Source: Chlamydiales bacterium (GTDB lineage Bacteria > Chlamydiota > Chlamydiia > Chlamydiales > JAAKFR01). From it: 35,782 nt of DNA. Where the stretch lies: assembly GCA_020831465.1 (NCBI GenBank), contig JAFIGI010000009.1, positions 1 through 35,782 of the forward strand. The letters run 5' to 3'. Made by a program: the position numbers and the translations under genes. Shown here in pieces: positions 26,101-33,193 of this stretch; position 1 is the stretch's first letter, and each line of letters starts with the position of its first letter. Below the pieces are notes generated by a model. The model did no database searches. It was not told where the DNA came from and worked only from the letters and a program-made list of their open reading frames with translations.

Positions 26101-26571
26101 GAACAAGAAGCAATCAGCCGCGAAGTTGGACGACAGTGGGAAGAGACTCTTGGAGTGAAGGTGGCCTACGAGCGGATTCTCTGGAACACCTATTTCGAAG
26201 TGCTTCACCGGGGCGACTTTATGGTGGGCGGCCTTGTCTGGTATCCGCGCTATGACCACCCCTCTTATTTTTATGACCTCATCGTATATAGAGAACACAC
26301 TTTGCGCACTACAACCTGGAAAAATCCTCGCTTCTCGCGACTGATCCATAAAGCCAAACACACCGATAATCTTTCAGCCGGCATGGCTCTTCTTCAGGAG
26401 GCAGAAAAGATCCTTATAGACGAGATGCCAATCATCCCCCTCTTTTATCAAAAGTTCCGGTATGTGAAAAACCCACGGCTGCAAGGATGCATCCTTTCCA
26501 ATACAAACCAAATCGATTTCAGAGCCGCCTATCTCGAAAATACCTACAAGGAAACCCATGAGACTAATTAA
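23131..26571 (+). CDS. Large helical domain fused to an oligopeptide-binding (SBP_bac_5) domain, no signal peptide
   Basis: A 1146-residue protein in two parts. Residues 1 to about 630 are helical, Leu/Lys/Glu-rich and unknown to me, with short spans such as FTLDEIKKLKDELTHELKNS that may form coiled coil. Residues about 635-1140 are an OppA/DppA-type substrate-binding domain: RTSGIVIKMLYEGL, YTFSEDKKTFRFHLRK, GDFMVGGLVWYPRYDHP and ILIDEMPIIPLFY. There is no signal peptide or lipobox, so the binding domain should be cytosolic, unlike a transport receptor. SgrR of enterobacteria is a known case of a cytosolic binding domain with a regulatory N-terminus, but no helix-turn-helix was recognised here. 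The next gene, an ordinary OppA lipoprotein, overlaps by 14 bases and is clearly related, suggesting duplication and fusion. Confidence 0.85.
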   Translation: MLQEELTSSDINYLQKHRQSLLKLANKVFGRELATQEDLAKKLPLLKWKGVREAPGAFSLYLLCSSEWSRRTVLFAEEMLMNWLVPNKQLKLLSSRNLDFQLPYWKTPLFFVELLVHIPDEKTLRAIQKRLPGLADGIKLGSLSSGNAKHVLEMKRLSLAGHTSYIYDSVAELIRRYPKRFSHDIFREIQHFLAHCRKEFREIRDHRHLCRIICAHYLFQKAIEKDVKLFPHSRHLYLKLMQTHLHYPFGLKKVLGIAICLNSLQDYESFELRHILKAIQRLIPHVRALQESYYAHRNEENNLLTIYLEIEKTKGEDFTLDEIKKLKDELTHELKNSIEYLSPSLFIPRNEEELIRNIINLSQELKFVRDLPQAIISFQEQHNDLLRFNIILLRILNKSSRNLAKLSRLLPPNIHFIPERVANVGYLRKKYIKEANVFSLEIENQLFLRKNHSVDLVKARQYVVKAVEKMVGPFRDYNGGFLFKQNEQLEAIKEELGPKAKQNAFLLENLFYSLTPSIMQTYIAPEKGKVLCSLFLEALQIELPNQEECLKKIEVLHDALALVIKSTHFEIKERLSEVLKQLEIDPLQLAAAYAEVDGFHYHCYLYLNPTKEQSDHFIRMIDNAVSSWLENRLNQQVLHLHLPRAAQSLDPRIGADRTSGIVIKMLYEGLMRFTETGQIEPAIASSYTFSEDKKTFRFHLRKSFWSNGAPLTAYDFEYAWKKILEPDFRFPYSFLFFPIKNAEAVKKGEIPMNQVGVRALDEQTLFVELEFPFPAFPSLAASWVYSPLCREIDQKHPGWAYHSGETYVCNGPFKLDLWKLNDDLQVVKNPNYWDASSVKLDRIQLSIINSEKTALDLYVAGELDWVGDPLTKISPHEIPPLKKKGILESSENNYGLFWIQLNYELLPFQSAPIRKAFAYSLNRKELIDKVLSSNDTPAYGFAHTPPNNERPPIPENDPELARFYFQKGLEELGLTLQDLPTIVITHSEIEEQEAISREVGRQWEETLGVKVAYERILWNTYFEVLHRGDFMVGGLVWYPRYDHPSYFYDLIVYREHTLRTTTWKNPRFSRLIHKAKHTDNLSAGMALLQEAEKILIDEMPIIPLFYQKFRYVKNPRLQGCILSNTNQIDFRAAYLENTYKETHETN

Positions 26572-28156
26572 CTTATTTTTTATTCTATTACTGATCAGTT
26601 CCTTAATTGGATGCCAAAAACAACAAAAAAGGGATGAAATGCGCATCTCCCCCACCCAAATATTACGTATCAATAATCAAGGAGACCTCTCCTCTCTGCA
26701 TCCCCATACGGGGATTGATCTGATGTGCCGTAATTTCCAAAAAGCCCTATTCGAAGGTTTGACACGCCTCAACCCGGAGGGAGTACCCGAGCTTGCAGGA
26801 GCTGAAAAACTGGAAATCTCCCCCGATAAGACAAGATATACCTTCACGATCCGTCGTATGGTATGGACAAATGGGGAAATTGTCACATCGTCCCACTTTG
26901 AGCAAGCATGGAAAGCAGCGATTGCTCCGGACTCCAATGCCTTGCGTGCAGATCTCTTCTACTGCATCAAAAACGCCGAAAAGGCTAAAAAGAGAGAGGT
27001 CCCTCTTGAGAAGGTGGGGATTCAGGCTGTGGATGCGAGTACTCTCGTTGTCGACCTCGAACATCCCACTCCCTATTTTCTCGACCTGGTCGCGAGTGCA
27101 CTTTATTCCCCCCTTTACGACAATTGCGAGAACCCGACCCTTTTCAACGGGCCCTTTCGGCTTGCTAAGTGGGAGCACGACAAAGAGCTCGTTTTGGAAA
27201 AAAACCCTGATTATTGGGACGCGGACTCCGTTTATTTGGAAGCCATTCATACTTCGCTGGTTAACGACCCCAATACTGTGATCTTGATGTACGAAAAAGG
27301 AGAGATCGACTGGGTAGGCCACCCCTTTACGAACCTCCCTTTAGACTCGATCGAAAAAATCTCCAACTCGCCTACATTCCACAGCAAAGCGATCGACGGG
27401 GTTTATTGGATTTCTCTCAATACAGAGAAGTTTCCGCTCAATTCTACGAAAATTCGCCGTGCTCTTTCGGTCGCCCTCAACCGCGAGGCGCTTGCGCGTC
27501 ATGTCGCTCTGGGCGAAGCGCCGACAAAGAGTCTGGTCCCTCTCTCGCTTTCTTCCTTAACCGCAAGAGAACTATATCCCGATTCCGACCTTCGAAAAGC
27601 GCGCAAGCTTTTCGATGAAGGGCTTCGCGAATTGAACTTGACCCGTGATGAATTTCCGAACCTCCTCTATAGCTACAGTGATATCCCCGGCCAGAAGAAA
27701 CTCGCTGAAGCCATTCAGCAGCAATGGGAACGCACTTTGGGGATTCAAGTCGAACTAATCCCTTCGGAGTGGAATGTCTTTTTCGCCAACTTAGGAGAGA
27801 GACAGTTTCAAATCGGTGGCTGCATCTGGTTTTGTGCCTTCAATGATCCCATTTATACCCTTGAGTTTTTCAAAGAGAAAGCCCACAGGTACAACGCTCC
27901 CCAGTGGGAGAACGACCATTACCGCCAATTGCTTGATCTTGCCGATGCTGAGCCCGATCCTAAAGTTCGCCTCGAACACCTAAAACAAGCAGAACTCTTG
28001 ATTTTAGATGAGATGCCGATTATACCCCTTTATATGGTCCATGCCAAGTATTTGAAATCGCCCAGAGTGCAGGGGCTGACAGTGAATGATCTGGGACAGG
28101 CTGATTTTAAGTGGGCTTATGTGGAAGAAAGCGTTCCTTCTTTGTCTGAGCATTAA
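26558..28156 (+). CDS. oppA: Oligopeptide/dipeptide ABC transporter substrate-binding lipoprotein
   Basis: A 532-residue SBP_bac_5 protein. The signal peptide ends in lipobox LIGC with the lipidated Cys at residue 19, so it is membrane-anchored in the periplasm. The domain shows NQGDLSSLHPHTGID, YTFTIRRMVWTNGE, GPFRLAKWEHDKELVLEKN and LLILDEMPIIPLY. It should bind peptides for an ABC importer, although no permease or ATPase is in the window. Chlamydiae often keep several OppA paralogues apart from their transporter genes. AGGA precedes the ATG, which lies 14 bases inside the fused paralogue. The gene is part of a run with the two following genes. Confidence 0.9.
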   Translation: MRLINLFFILLLISSLIGCQKQQKRDEMRISPTQILRINNQGDLSSLHPHTGIDLMCRNFQKALFEGLTRLNPEGVPELAGAEKLEISPDKTRYTFTIRRMVWTNGEIVTSSHFEQAWKAAIAPDSNALRADLFYCIKNAEKAKKREVPLEKVGIQAVDASTLVVDLEHPTPYFLDLVASALYSPLYDNCENPTLFNGPFRLAKWEHDKELVLEKNPDYWDADSVYLEAIHTSLVNDPNTVILMYEKGEIDWVGHPFTNLPLDSIEKISNSPTFHSKAIDGVYWISLNTEKFPLNSTKIRRALSVALNREALARHVALGEAPTKSLVPLSLSSLTARELYPDSDLRKARKLFDEGLRELNLTRDEFPNLLYSYSDIPGQKKLAEAIQQQWERTLGIQVELIPSEWNVFFANLGERQFQIGGCIWFCAFNDPIYTLEFFKEKAHRYNAPQWENDHYRQLLDLADAEPDPKVRLEHLKQAELLILDEMPIIPLYMVHAKYLKSPRVQGLTVNDLGQADFKWAYVEESVPSLSEH

Positions 28157-28655
28157 CACTCTTTTATTTGGGAGGGAGCTTCTCCCTCCCTTCCCCGACA
28201 GGTTGAGCGTCGAACCGCGCATTCCCGAGAGCTTCGTGATGGGTCCCGATCCCGATTTATACAGCGGGGTGGTCTGGGGAGAGAAAGAGGCGATCAAGAG
28301 GCTCTGCATGACGCATAAAATCGACGACGTTTTTTTCTTCGTCCGACTAAGCGGCGACATCATCCAGCAAGATCAGACGACGTTTCAAAACGAAGAGAGC
28401 CTTTACGATCGATTTAGATTGATGGGCTGCACGAAGATCGATATCTACAAAAAGTATTGGGAGAAGCATCCCGTTCTTGTTGCCTCCTGCATCGACTCCG
28501 ACGGTCGAGCCGGCTACCGCGCTTGGATCGGATTAAACTCTTGCGTAGGCGGCTGGGTCTTGTCGGTCACCTTCCACTATCCCGAATCTCAAACGGCGCC
28601 GACTCCCGAACAACTCGCGATCTGGACAAACTTTCTTGAATCGGCTAGCCTCTAA
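28119..28655 (+). CDS. Secreted hypothetical protein
   Basis: I do not recognise this 178-residue protein. From ATG 28119 it begins MWKKAFLLCLSINTLLFG, a plausible Sec signal peptide, followed by a Pro-rich stretch and a mature domain of about 150 residues with four Cys, so it may be disulfide-bonded. The longer reading from 28086 would bury the signal peptide. It starts 38 bases inside oppA, with GTGGG as a weak ribosome binding site, so it is probably translationally coupled and may work with the binding protein at the envelope (inference). The next gene begins 2 bases after its stop. Confidence 0.65.
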   Translation: MWKKAFLLCLSINTLLFGRELLPPFPDRLSVEPRIPESFVMGPDPDLYSGVVWGEKEAIKRLCMTHKIDDVFFFVRLSGDIIQQDQTTFQNEESLYDRFRLMGCTKIDIYKKYWEKHPVLVASCIDSDGRAGYRAWIGLNSCVGGWVLSVTFHYPESQTAPTPEQLAIWTNFLESASL

Positions 28656-28657
28656 AT

Positions 28658-29284
28658 ATGATTTACAAAGATCGAGGAAATGCCGGCAGACAGCTAGCGG
28701 AAGCGCTTAAGGAATATGCCAACGATCCAGAGGCGATCGTCATTGCACTTCCGAGAGGCGGAGTCGTTGTAGGTGCAGAAGTTGCCAAAGCACTACACCT
28801 TCCCCTCGACATCGTCTCCCCGCGCAAAATCGGCGCTCCTTTCAATGAAGAATATGCGATCGGAGCGGTCACTGAAACAGGAGAAAGCATTATTTCTCAA
28901 GAGCTTGTGCGCGAACTCGGTATTTCTCAAGACGACTTGAAAAAGAGCGTCGAAGAAGAGGCCCAGAAAGCAAAATGGCGGCTCGATCACTACCGGAAAA
29001 ATCGCCCGCCGCGCAACCTTAAGGGTAAAAGGGTGATCATTATCGATGACGGGCTTGCGACCGGCTCGACGATGCGGGCGGCTCTCAAGACAGTAAGGGC
29101 TGAAGAGGCTAAAGAGATTGTGATTGCGGTTCCAGTCGCTCCACCCGATACGCTTGCCAAATTGGAAAGGGAGGCAGACAAGACCCTCTGCCTTTCGACG
29201 CCCCCCTCCTTTTTTTCTGTCGGGCAATTCTATGACTCCTTCGATCAAACGACCGACGAAGAGGTTATCAGTCTGTTAGACTAA
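28658..29284 (+). CDS. Phosphoribosyltransferase-family protein
   Basis: A 208-residue type-I PRTase fold. ALPRGGVVVGAEVAKAL forms the first loop and VIIIDDGLATGSTM (residues 126-139) is the PRPP-binding motif. The family acts on nucleobases with PRPP, but this subgroup, which begins with a short 'DR..AGRQLAEAL' stretch, has no assigned substrate. In mycobacteria a similar domain is fused to a dienelactone-hydrolase-like protein (Rv0571c, from memory); here such a hydrolase is encoded about 1 kb downstream on the other strand. Start ATG 28658, 2 bases after the previous stop. It overlaps the convergent membrane-protein gene by 17 bases. Confidence 0.85.
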   Translation: MIYKDRGNAGRQLAEALKEYANDPEAIVIALPRGGVVVGAEVAKALHLPLDIVSPRKIGAPFNEEYAIGAVTETGESIISQELVRELGISQDDLKKSVEEEAQKAKWRLDHYRKNRPPRNLKGKRVIIIDDGLATGSTMRAALKTVRAEEAKEIVIAVPVAPPDTLAKLEREADKTLCLSTPPSFFSVGQFYDSFDQTTDEEVISLLD

Positions 29285-29786
29285 GATGCTCTTTAATATC
29301 TCCCTTGAGAGCTTCCCATTCATTTTCAAGCGGGTCTTCTGTTGGTTCACCTGTTGAGTTAGGATATTTTTCTAAAATATTGTGTAATCTCTGGGCCTGA
29401 TCTGTGGTGAGAATTCCATTTCTATAAAGGGGTTGCAATCCTCCGAGACGTTTTTTTCTGTAATGGCTGAAAATTTTCTTTAAACTGTCTCTCTTTAAAC
29501 TATCGATATGGGTTAGAGTATCCTCTCTAGAGAATTTACAACGAAACGGTCCTCGCAACATCTCCTCTCTATCAATCAAAAACGACGAGAAACCCAAGCC
29601 GCCCAGGATTAATGCTACTGGAATAGCGATGCCCGTTATCAAACGGATGTCCCCATAGACTGTAGTTGCGAAGCAAGTTAAAAGACCTGCAACAAACAAA
29701 GCGCAAATAATCGCGAATGCAACTACAGCAATGCGAGCGGCTTTTTCCTCCACTTGATCTCTTGAGCTTAAATCACGCCATCGCAC
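29268..29786 (-). CDS. Inc-like membrane protein with a paired hydrophobic domain
   Basis: At least 172 residues. After a charged N-terminus come two hydrophobic helices with a short turn (IAVVAFAIICALFVAGLL, then LITGIAIPVALILGGLGF), then a charged cytoplasmic-type tail. This bilobed pattern is typical of chlamydial inclusion-membrane proteins, though not exclusive to them. The listed start is GTG 29786 with no good ribosome binding site. The frame stays open upstream, and an ATA codon at 29867-29865 sits 5 bases after GGAGGG with TATAAT further up, which may be the true start, adding 27 residues (SETTATLSDATWNIIDRQKE...). Convergent with the PRTase gene. Confidence 0.6.
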   Translation of the reverse strand: MRWRDLSSRDQVEEKAARIAVVAFAIICALFVAGLLTCFATTVYGDIRLITGIAIPVALILGGLGFSSFLIDREEMLRGPFRCKFSREDTLTHIDSLKRDSLKKIFSHYRKKRLGGLQPLYRNGILTTDQAQRLHNILEKYPNSTGEPTEDPLENEWEALKGDIKEHLSLTD

Positions 29787-29901
29787 TGTTTTTGCGCTCT
29801 CTTTTTGACGATCGATTATATTCCATGTCGCATCACTTAAAGTCGCTGTTGTTTCACTTATACCTATTTTTACCCTCCAAACTTTACTTTTTACAAGTTC
29901 T

Positions 29902-29931
29902 ATTATACTTAAAAATAGATTTTTATGAAAA
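29902..29931 (-). promoter_or_regulatory. Predicted promoter and strong Shine-Dalgarno of the Inc-like gene
   Basis: Minus strand: TTTTCA (29931-29926), 18 bases, perfect TATAAT (29907-29902). A GGAGGG Shine-Dalgarno follows at 29878-29873. Together they place the translation start near 29867, upstream of the nearest conventional start codon. Confidence 0.5.
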
Positions 29932-29999
29932 TGTAAAAGAAAATTTATTGTTAGATGCCTTTCAGGCAGGTCAAAATGTAAATTTTTCAGCTGATTCTG

Positions 30000-30272
30000 C
30001 TATAAGCGTTGAAGGGATTTTACAACCCCGCCACAACAACTTCGGATAAAAAGACCAAGGAAGCCGACGCCAAATAGGGCGCCTCCAAATCCAAAAAAAT
30101 AGTTTGTTGCAGTCCCGCTCAGGGGGATATAACCATTTTGAATACAAGCTCCGATAATAAGTAAGACAATACCCGTTATCATGAGAGCCGAAAGGCCGTA
30201 GTCGATCCTTCTCTCACAGAGATCTTCAGCCGGAGTCGGAGAGGGGCACCTAAAACATAAACAATTAGTCAC
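30000..30272 (-). CDS. Small Inc-like membrane protein
   Basis: A 90-residue protein: a Cys-containing N-terminus (CLCFRC), then two hydrophobic helices separated by a short polar turn (SALMITGIVLLIIGACI; FFGFGGALFGVGFLGLFI), ending in SCCGG and a basic tail. Again this is the bilobed layout of inclusion-membrane proteins. The start is GTG 30272, with only AGGG directly before it, so the exact start is unsure. It lies just upstream of, and on the same strand as, the other Inc-like gene. I recognise no family. Confidence 0.5.
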   Translation of the reverse strand: MTNCLCFRCPSPTPAEDLCERRIDYGLSALMITGIVLLIIGACIQNGYIPLSGTATNYFFGFGGALFGVGFLGLFIRSCCGGVVKSLQRL

Positions 30273-30290
30273 ACCCTAAATTTTAACGGC

Positions 30291-30950
30291 TTAAAGATTG
30301 TCTGTAAACCAAATTGAGGCCATGCGGCCAACTTCTTCCAATGTTCCGGGCTCTTCAAATAGATGGGTCGCGCCGGGGATAATTTCAAATTTTTTATTAC
30401 ATTCAATGAGATCGAAAGCACTCTGATTGAGTTCGATCACCCCGAAGTCATTTCCACCCACGATTAAAAGTGTGGGGCTGCGCACTTTATGAAGGGCATG
30501 TCCTGCAAGGTCGGGACGTCCACCGCGTGAAACGACCGCACCTATCTTTGGACCCAGCTCTGCCGCGGCGATGAGGGCGGCGGCTGCGCCGGTGCTGGCG
30601 CCTAAATAGCCGATGGTGAAGGAGCGTGTTTCGGGGTTTTCTTGGATCCACTCGGTGGTAGCGATTAAGCGCTCCGCAAGCAAAGGGATGTTGAAACGCA
30701 GCTCCCGGGTGATTCGGTCTACCTCCTCCTCTTTTGGTGTGAGCAGATCAAAAAGGAGGGTTCCGATCTGATTGTCTTCGAGGAAGGTCGCGACCAATTT
30801 GTTGCGGGGGCTATCTCTAGAGCTCCCGCTTCCGTGGGCAAAGAGGACAATCCCTTTCGCTTCCGGCGGTATGTGTAAATACCCATCCAAAGAGATCGAT
30901 CCGATCGGAATTTTGATTTCTTGAGAAATCAGCGTCTTTTTCTCTACCAT
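30291..30950 (-). CDS. Alpha/beta hydrolase, dienelactone-hydrolase-like
   Basis: A 219-residue cytosolic hydrolase. FAHGSGSSRDSPRN forms the oxyanion region, GYLGASTGAAAAL the nucleophile elbow (Ser119), VGGNDFGV the acid (Asp168) and PGATHLFEEPG the His (His196). The substrate is unknown; relatives are annotated as dienelactone hydrolases. ATG 30950 is preferred because GAGAGAG lies just upstream; ATG 30968 has no ribosome binding site. Divergent from the RNA-repair genes by 31 bases. Its relation to the nearby phosphoribosyltransferase recalls the fused PRTase-hydrolase proteins of other bacteria. Confidence 0.8.
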   Translation of the reverse strand: MVEKKTLISQEIKIPIGSISLDGYLHIPPEAKGIVLFAHGSGSSRDSPRNKLVATFLEDNQIGTLLFDLLTPKEEEVDRITRELRFNIPLLAERLIATTEWIQENPETRSFTIGYLGASTGAAAALIAAAELGPKIGAVVSRGGRPDLAGHALHKVRSPTLLIVGGNDFGVIELNQSAFDLIECNKKFEIIPGATHLFEEPGTLEEVGRMASIWFTDNL

Positions 30951-30981
30951 GTTAGCTCTCTCTTTCATAAGATTCTATTTT

Positions 30982-31785
30982 ATGAAGCGTGAACAAAAAC
31001 GTCTATTTTTTGGTCTGGAAGTGGATGCCCCATGGCCGGAAGCATTGCCTCATGGTCGCCTGATAGACGAAGGCGATCGTCATCTGACTCTCGCGTTTCT
31101 TGGAGAGGTTAATGCGGAACACCTAAAAAGCGCGCTTGAAGCCTTTCCAAAGCCATCTTTTAAAGTAGGTTTTGCGGGCCAATTTGATCAATGTCTTTTT
31201 TTACCTCCTAGCCGTCCACGGGTTGTCGCATGGCATCTCGATTTTATGGAAGAGGAGACGCCGATCAAAGCCTTTTATGAAAAGTTGATCGAATGGCTTA
31301 GAAATGAGGGGTATGCACCCAACACGCATCATCGCTTCAATCCGCATGTCACGCTCGCCAGGGCGCCTTTCAACGAGAGTGTGTGGAAAAGGCAATTCAC
31401 TCCCCTCCCCTTTTACCTCAAAAACATTCACTTATATGAAAGCAAGGGAGAGTTGCACTATCAGCCTATTTGGAGCTTTACGCTTGTTGCTCCTTTGGAG
31501 GAAATTTCACACGAAGCCGATATTGCCTATTGGGTGCGCGCAGAGAGTTACGATCAGCTGTTTAGCCATGCAAGGATCGCGCTTGCCTTCTCTTTCCCTG
31601 CGATACTGCCTTTTTTGAGCAAACATGATGGGATTCGTGATCTTGATGATGTGATTATCGGATTGAATGAGCTTGTCGCGAGGGTCGATCAGGAGATAAG
31701 CTGCCCTTTCAAAGCGGTTAGTTTCCATAGCCGGCTGGAAGAGAGAGAGGAAATTTTAGATTGGGAGATGATTGTTGATGTTTGA
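30982..31785 (+). CDS. 2'-5' RNA ligase/cyclic phosphodiesterase (ThpR/LigT) fused to archease
   Basis: A 267-residue two-domain protein. Residues 1 to about 165 are a 2H phosphoesterase: HLTLAFLG (34-41) and HVTLARAP (122-129) are the two HxT motifs that open 2',3'-cyclic phosphates or join RNA 2'-5'. Residues about 170-267 match archease: ISHEADIAYWV, SYDQLFSHA, GLNELVARVD and FKAVSFH...DWEMIVDV. Archease speeds guanylylation and turnover of the RNA ligase RtcB. The next gene is rtcB, overlapping by 8 bases, which strongly supports the assignment. ATG 30982 is used; the TTG-type extension to 30949 overlaps the divergent hydrolase. No clear ribosome binding site. I know of no standard description of this fusion. 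Confidence 0.85.
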   Translation: MKREQKRLFFGLEVDAPWPEALPHGRLIDEGDRHLTLAFLGEVNAEHLKSALEAFPKPSFKVGFAGQFDQCLFLPPSRPRVVAWHLDFMEEETPIKAFYEKLIEWLRNEGYAPNTHHRFNPHVTLARAPFNESVWKRQFTPLPFYLKNIHLYESKGELHYQPIWSFTLVAPLEEISHEADIAYWVRAESYDQLFSHARIALAFSFPAILPFLSKHDGIRDLDDVIIGLNELVARVDQEISCPFKAVSFHSRLEEREEILDWEMIVDV

Positions 31786-33193
31786 TGAATTAGAACTGAT
31801 CGCTCCCTGCACTTACAAAGTTCCTCAAAGAGGAGGGATGCGCGTACCGGGGCTCATCATCGCCTCAGAAGAGCTTCTTAAAGAGCTTGAAATGGAGCGC
31901 CCTCTTGAACAGGTACGCAATGTGGCCTACTTGTCGGGAGTTGTCGGCTACAGCATTGCGATGCCGGATATCCATTGGGGATATGGATTCCCTATTGGAG
32001 GAGTCGCCGCGATGGATTGGGAAGAAGGGGTGATCAGCCCCGGCGGTGTTGGGTATGATATCAATTGCGGAGTGCGCCTCGCGCTGGCGCCTTATCGCTA
32101 TCGCGAACTTAAAGAGAAAGCGCTGGATACCCTTCTTGATGAGATCTATAGGCAGGTCCCCTCAGGAGTGGGACACGGACACTCCGGAAGAGGTATAAGC
32201 GATGCGGATTACAAGAACCTTCTCAAAATGGGCGCTGCGTGGTCGGTAGAAGAGGGCTTTGGACTTCCTGAAGATTTAACGCATTGCGAGAGTCAAGGCT
32301 GCATCAAGGAGGCCGATCCTGATGCTGTCTCCAAAATGGCGAAAGAGAGGGGGCGCAAACAGATTGGGTCGATTGGATCGGGTAATCACTTTGTCGAAAT
32401 CGGCGAAGTGAAAACCCTTCTTCTCCCTGATGTCGCCGCAGAATGGGGTGTCGAAGAGGGGCAGCTCTACATCTTGATCCATTCCGGTTCGCGTGGCTTT
32501 GGACACCAGGTCTGCCAAGATGCATTAAACGAATTTATCAAAAAGGGTTTTGCGGAGAGGCTTCCCGACAAACAGCTCGTCGCCGCTCCAATTAAAAGTA
32601 GCGAAGGAAAGCGCTATTTTGCTGCGATGTCGGCCGCAGCAAACTTTGCTTTTAATAACCGGCAACAAATTCTCGACCAAATTCGCATGGCATTCAAAAA
32701 GGTGCTCAATACTCAGCCTGAGCAGATCCGCCTTCTCTACGATGTCTGCCATAATATCGCGAAAAGGGAACGGCATGCGGATCAAAACCTCTGCGTCCAT
32801 CGAAAAGGCGCAACGCGCAGTTTCGGACCAGGTCACCCCGAGCTGGCAAAGATTTTTCAAAGGTCTGGACAGCCCGTTCTAGTCCCCGGGGATATGGGGC
32901 GAGCCAGCTTCCTTCTTGTCGGCCAGGGAAACCCGATTACGTGGAGCAGCTGCTGCCATGGGGCAGGCCGCTCAAGAAGCCGGATCGAATCAAAAAAAGC
33001 GTGGAAAGGGAGAGAGCCTATCGAATACATGAGAGCGCAAGGGGTCGAAGTAAGAGCGAATGCATTTAGAACGATTGTTGAAGAGATGCCCGACTCCTAT
33101 AAGGATGTGAACCTAGTCGTAGAGGCCGTAGAAGAGGCGGGACTCGCTCGCCGTGTGGCAAGATTGCGTCCCCGCCTCGTCGTTAAGGGTTAA
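31778..33193 (+). CDS. rtcB: RNA-splicing ligase RtcB
   Basis: A 471-residue GTP-dependent RNA ligase that joins 2',3'-cyclic phosphate (or 3'-phosphate) ends to 5'-OH ends, in tRNA splicing or repair. Metal ligands and active site are intact: DINCGVRL (Cys97), GSGNHFVEIGEV, HSGSRGFGHQVC, CHNIAKRE, HRKGATRSFGPGHPE and CCHGAGRSRSR, with the guanylylated His near 394. The length matches the archaeal/eukaryotic type that works with archease. ATG 31778 has GGGAG 10 bases upstream and overlaps the stop of the ThpR-archease gene. No rtcA or rtcR in the window. The stop overlaps a convergent gene by 4 bases. Confidence 0.96.
   Translation: MFDELELIAPCTYKVPQRGGMRVPGLIIASEELLKELEMERPLEQVRNVAYLSGVVGYSIAMPDIHWGYGFPIGGVAAMDWEEGVISPGGVGYDINCGVRLALAPYRYRELKEKALDTLLDEIYRQVPSGVGHGHSGRGISDADYKNLLKMGAAWSVEEGFGLPEDLTHCESQGCIKEADPDAVSKMAKERGRKQIGSIGSGNHFVEIGEVKTLLLPDVAAEWGVEEGQLYILIHSGSRGFGHQVCQDALNEFIKKGFAERLPDKQLVAAPIKSSEGKRYFAAMSAAANFAFNNRQQILDQIRMAFKKVLNTQPEQIRLLYDVCHNIAKRERHADQNLCVHRKGATRSFGPGHPELAKIFQRSGQPVLVPGDMGRASFLLVGQGNPITWSSCCHGAGRSRSRIESKKAWKGREPIEYMRAQGVEVRANAFRTIVEEMPDSYKDVNLVVEAVEEAGLARRVARLRPRLVVKG

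Noticed and set aside
26747-27322. A 191-codon open frame on the minus strand
   Set aside because: Antisense to the oppA lipoprotein gene, which has full domain support.
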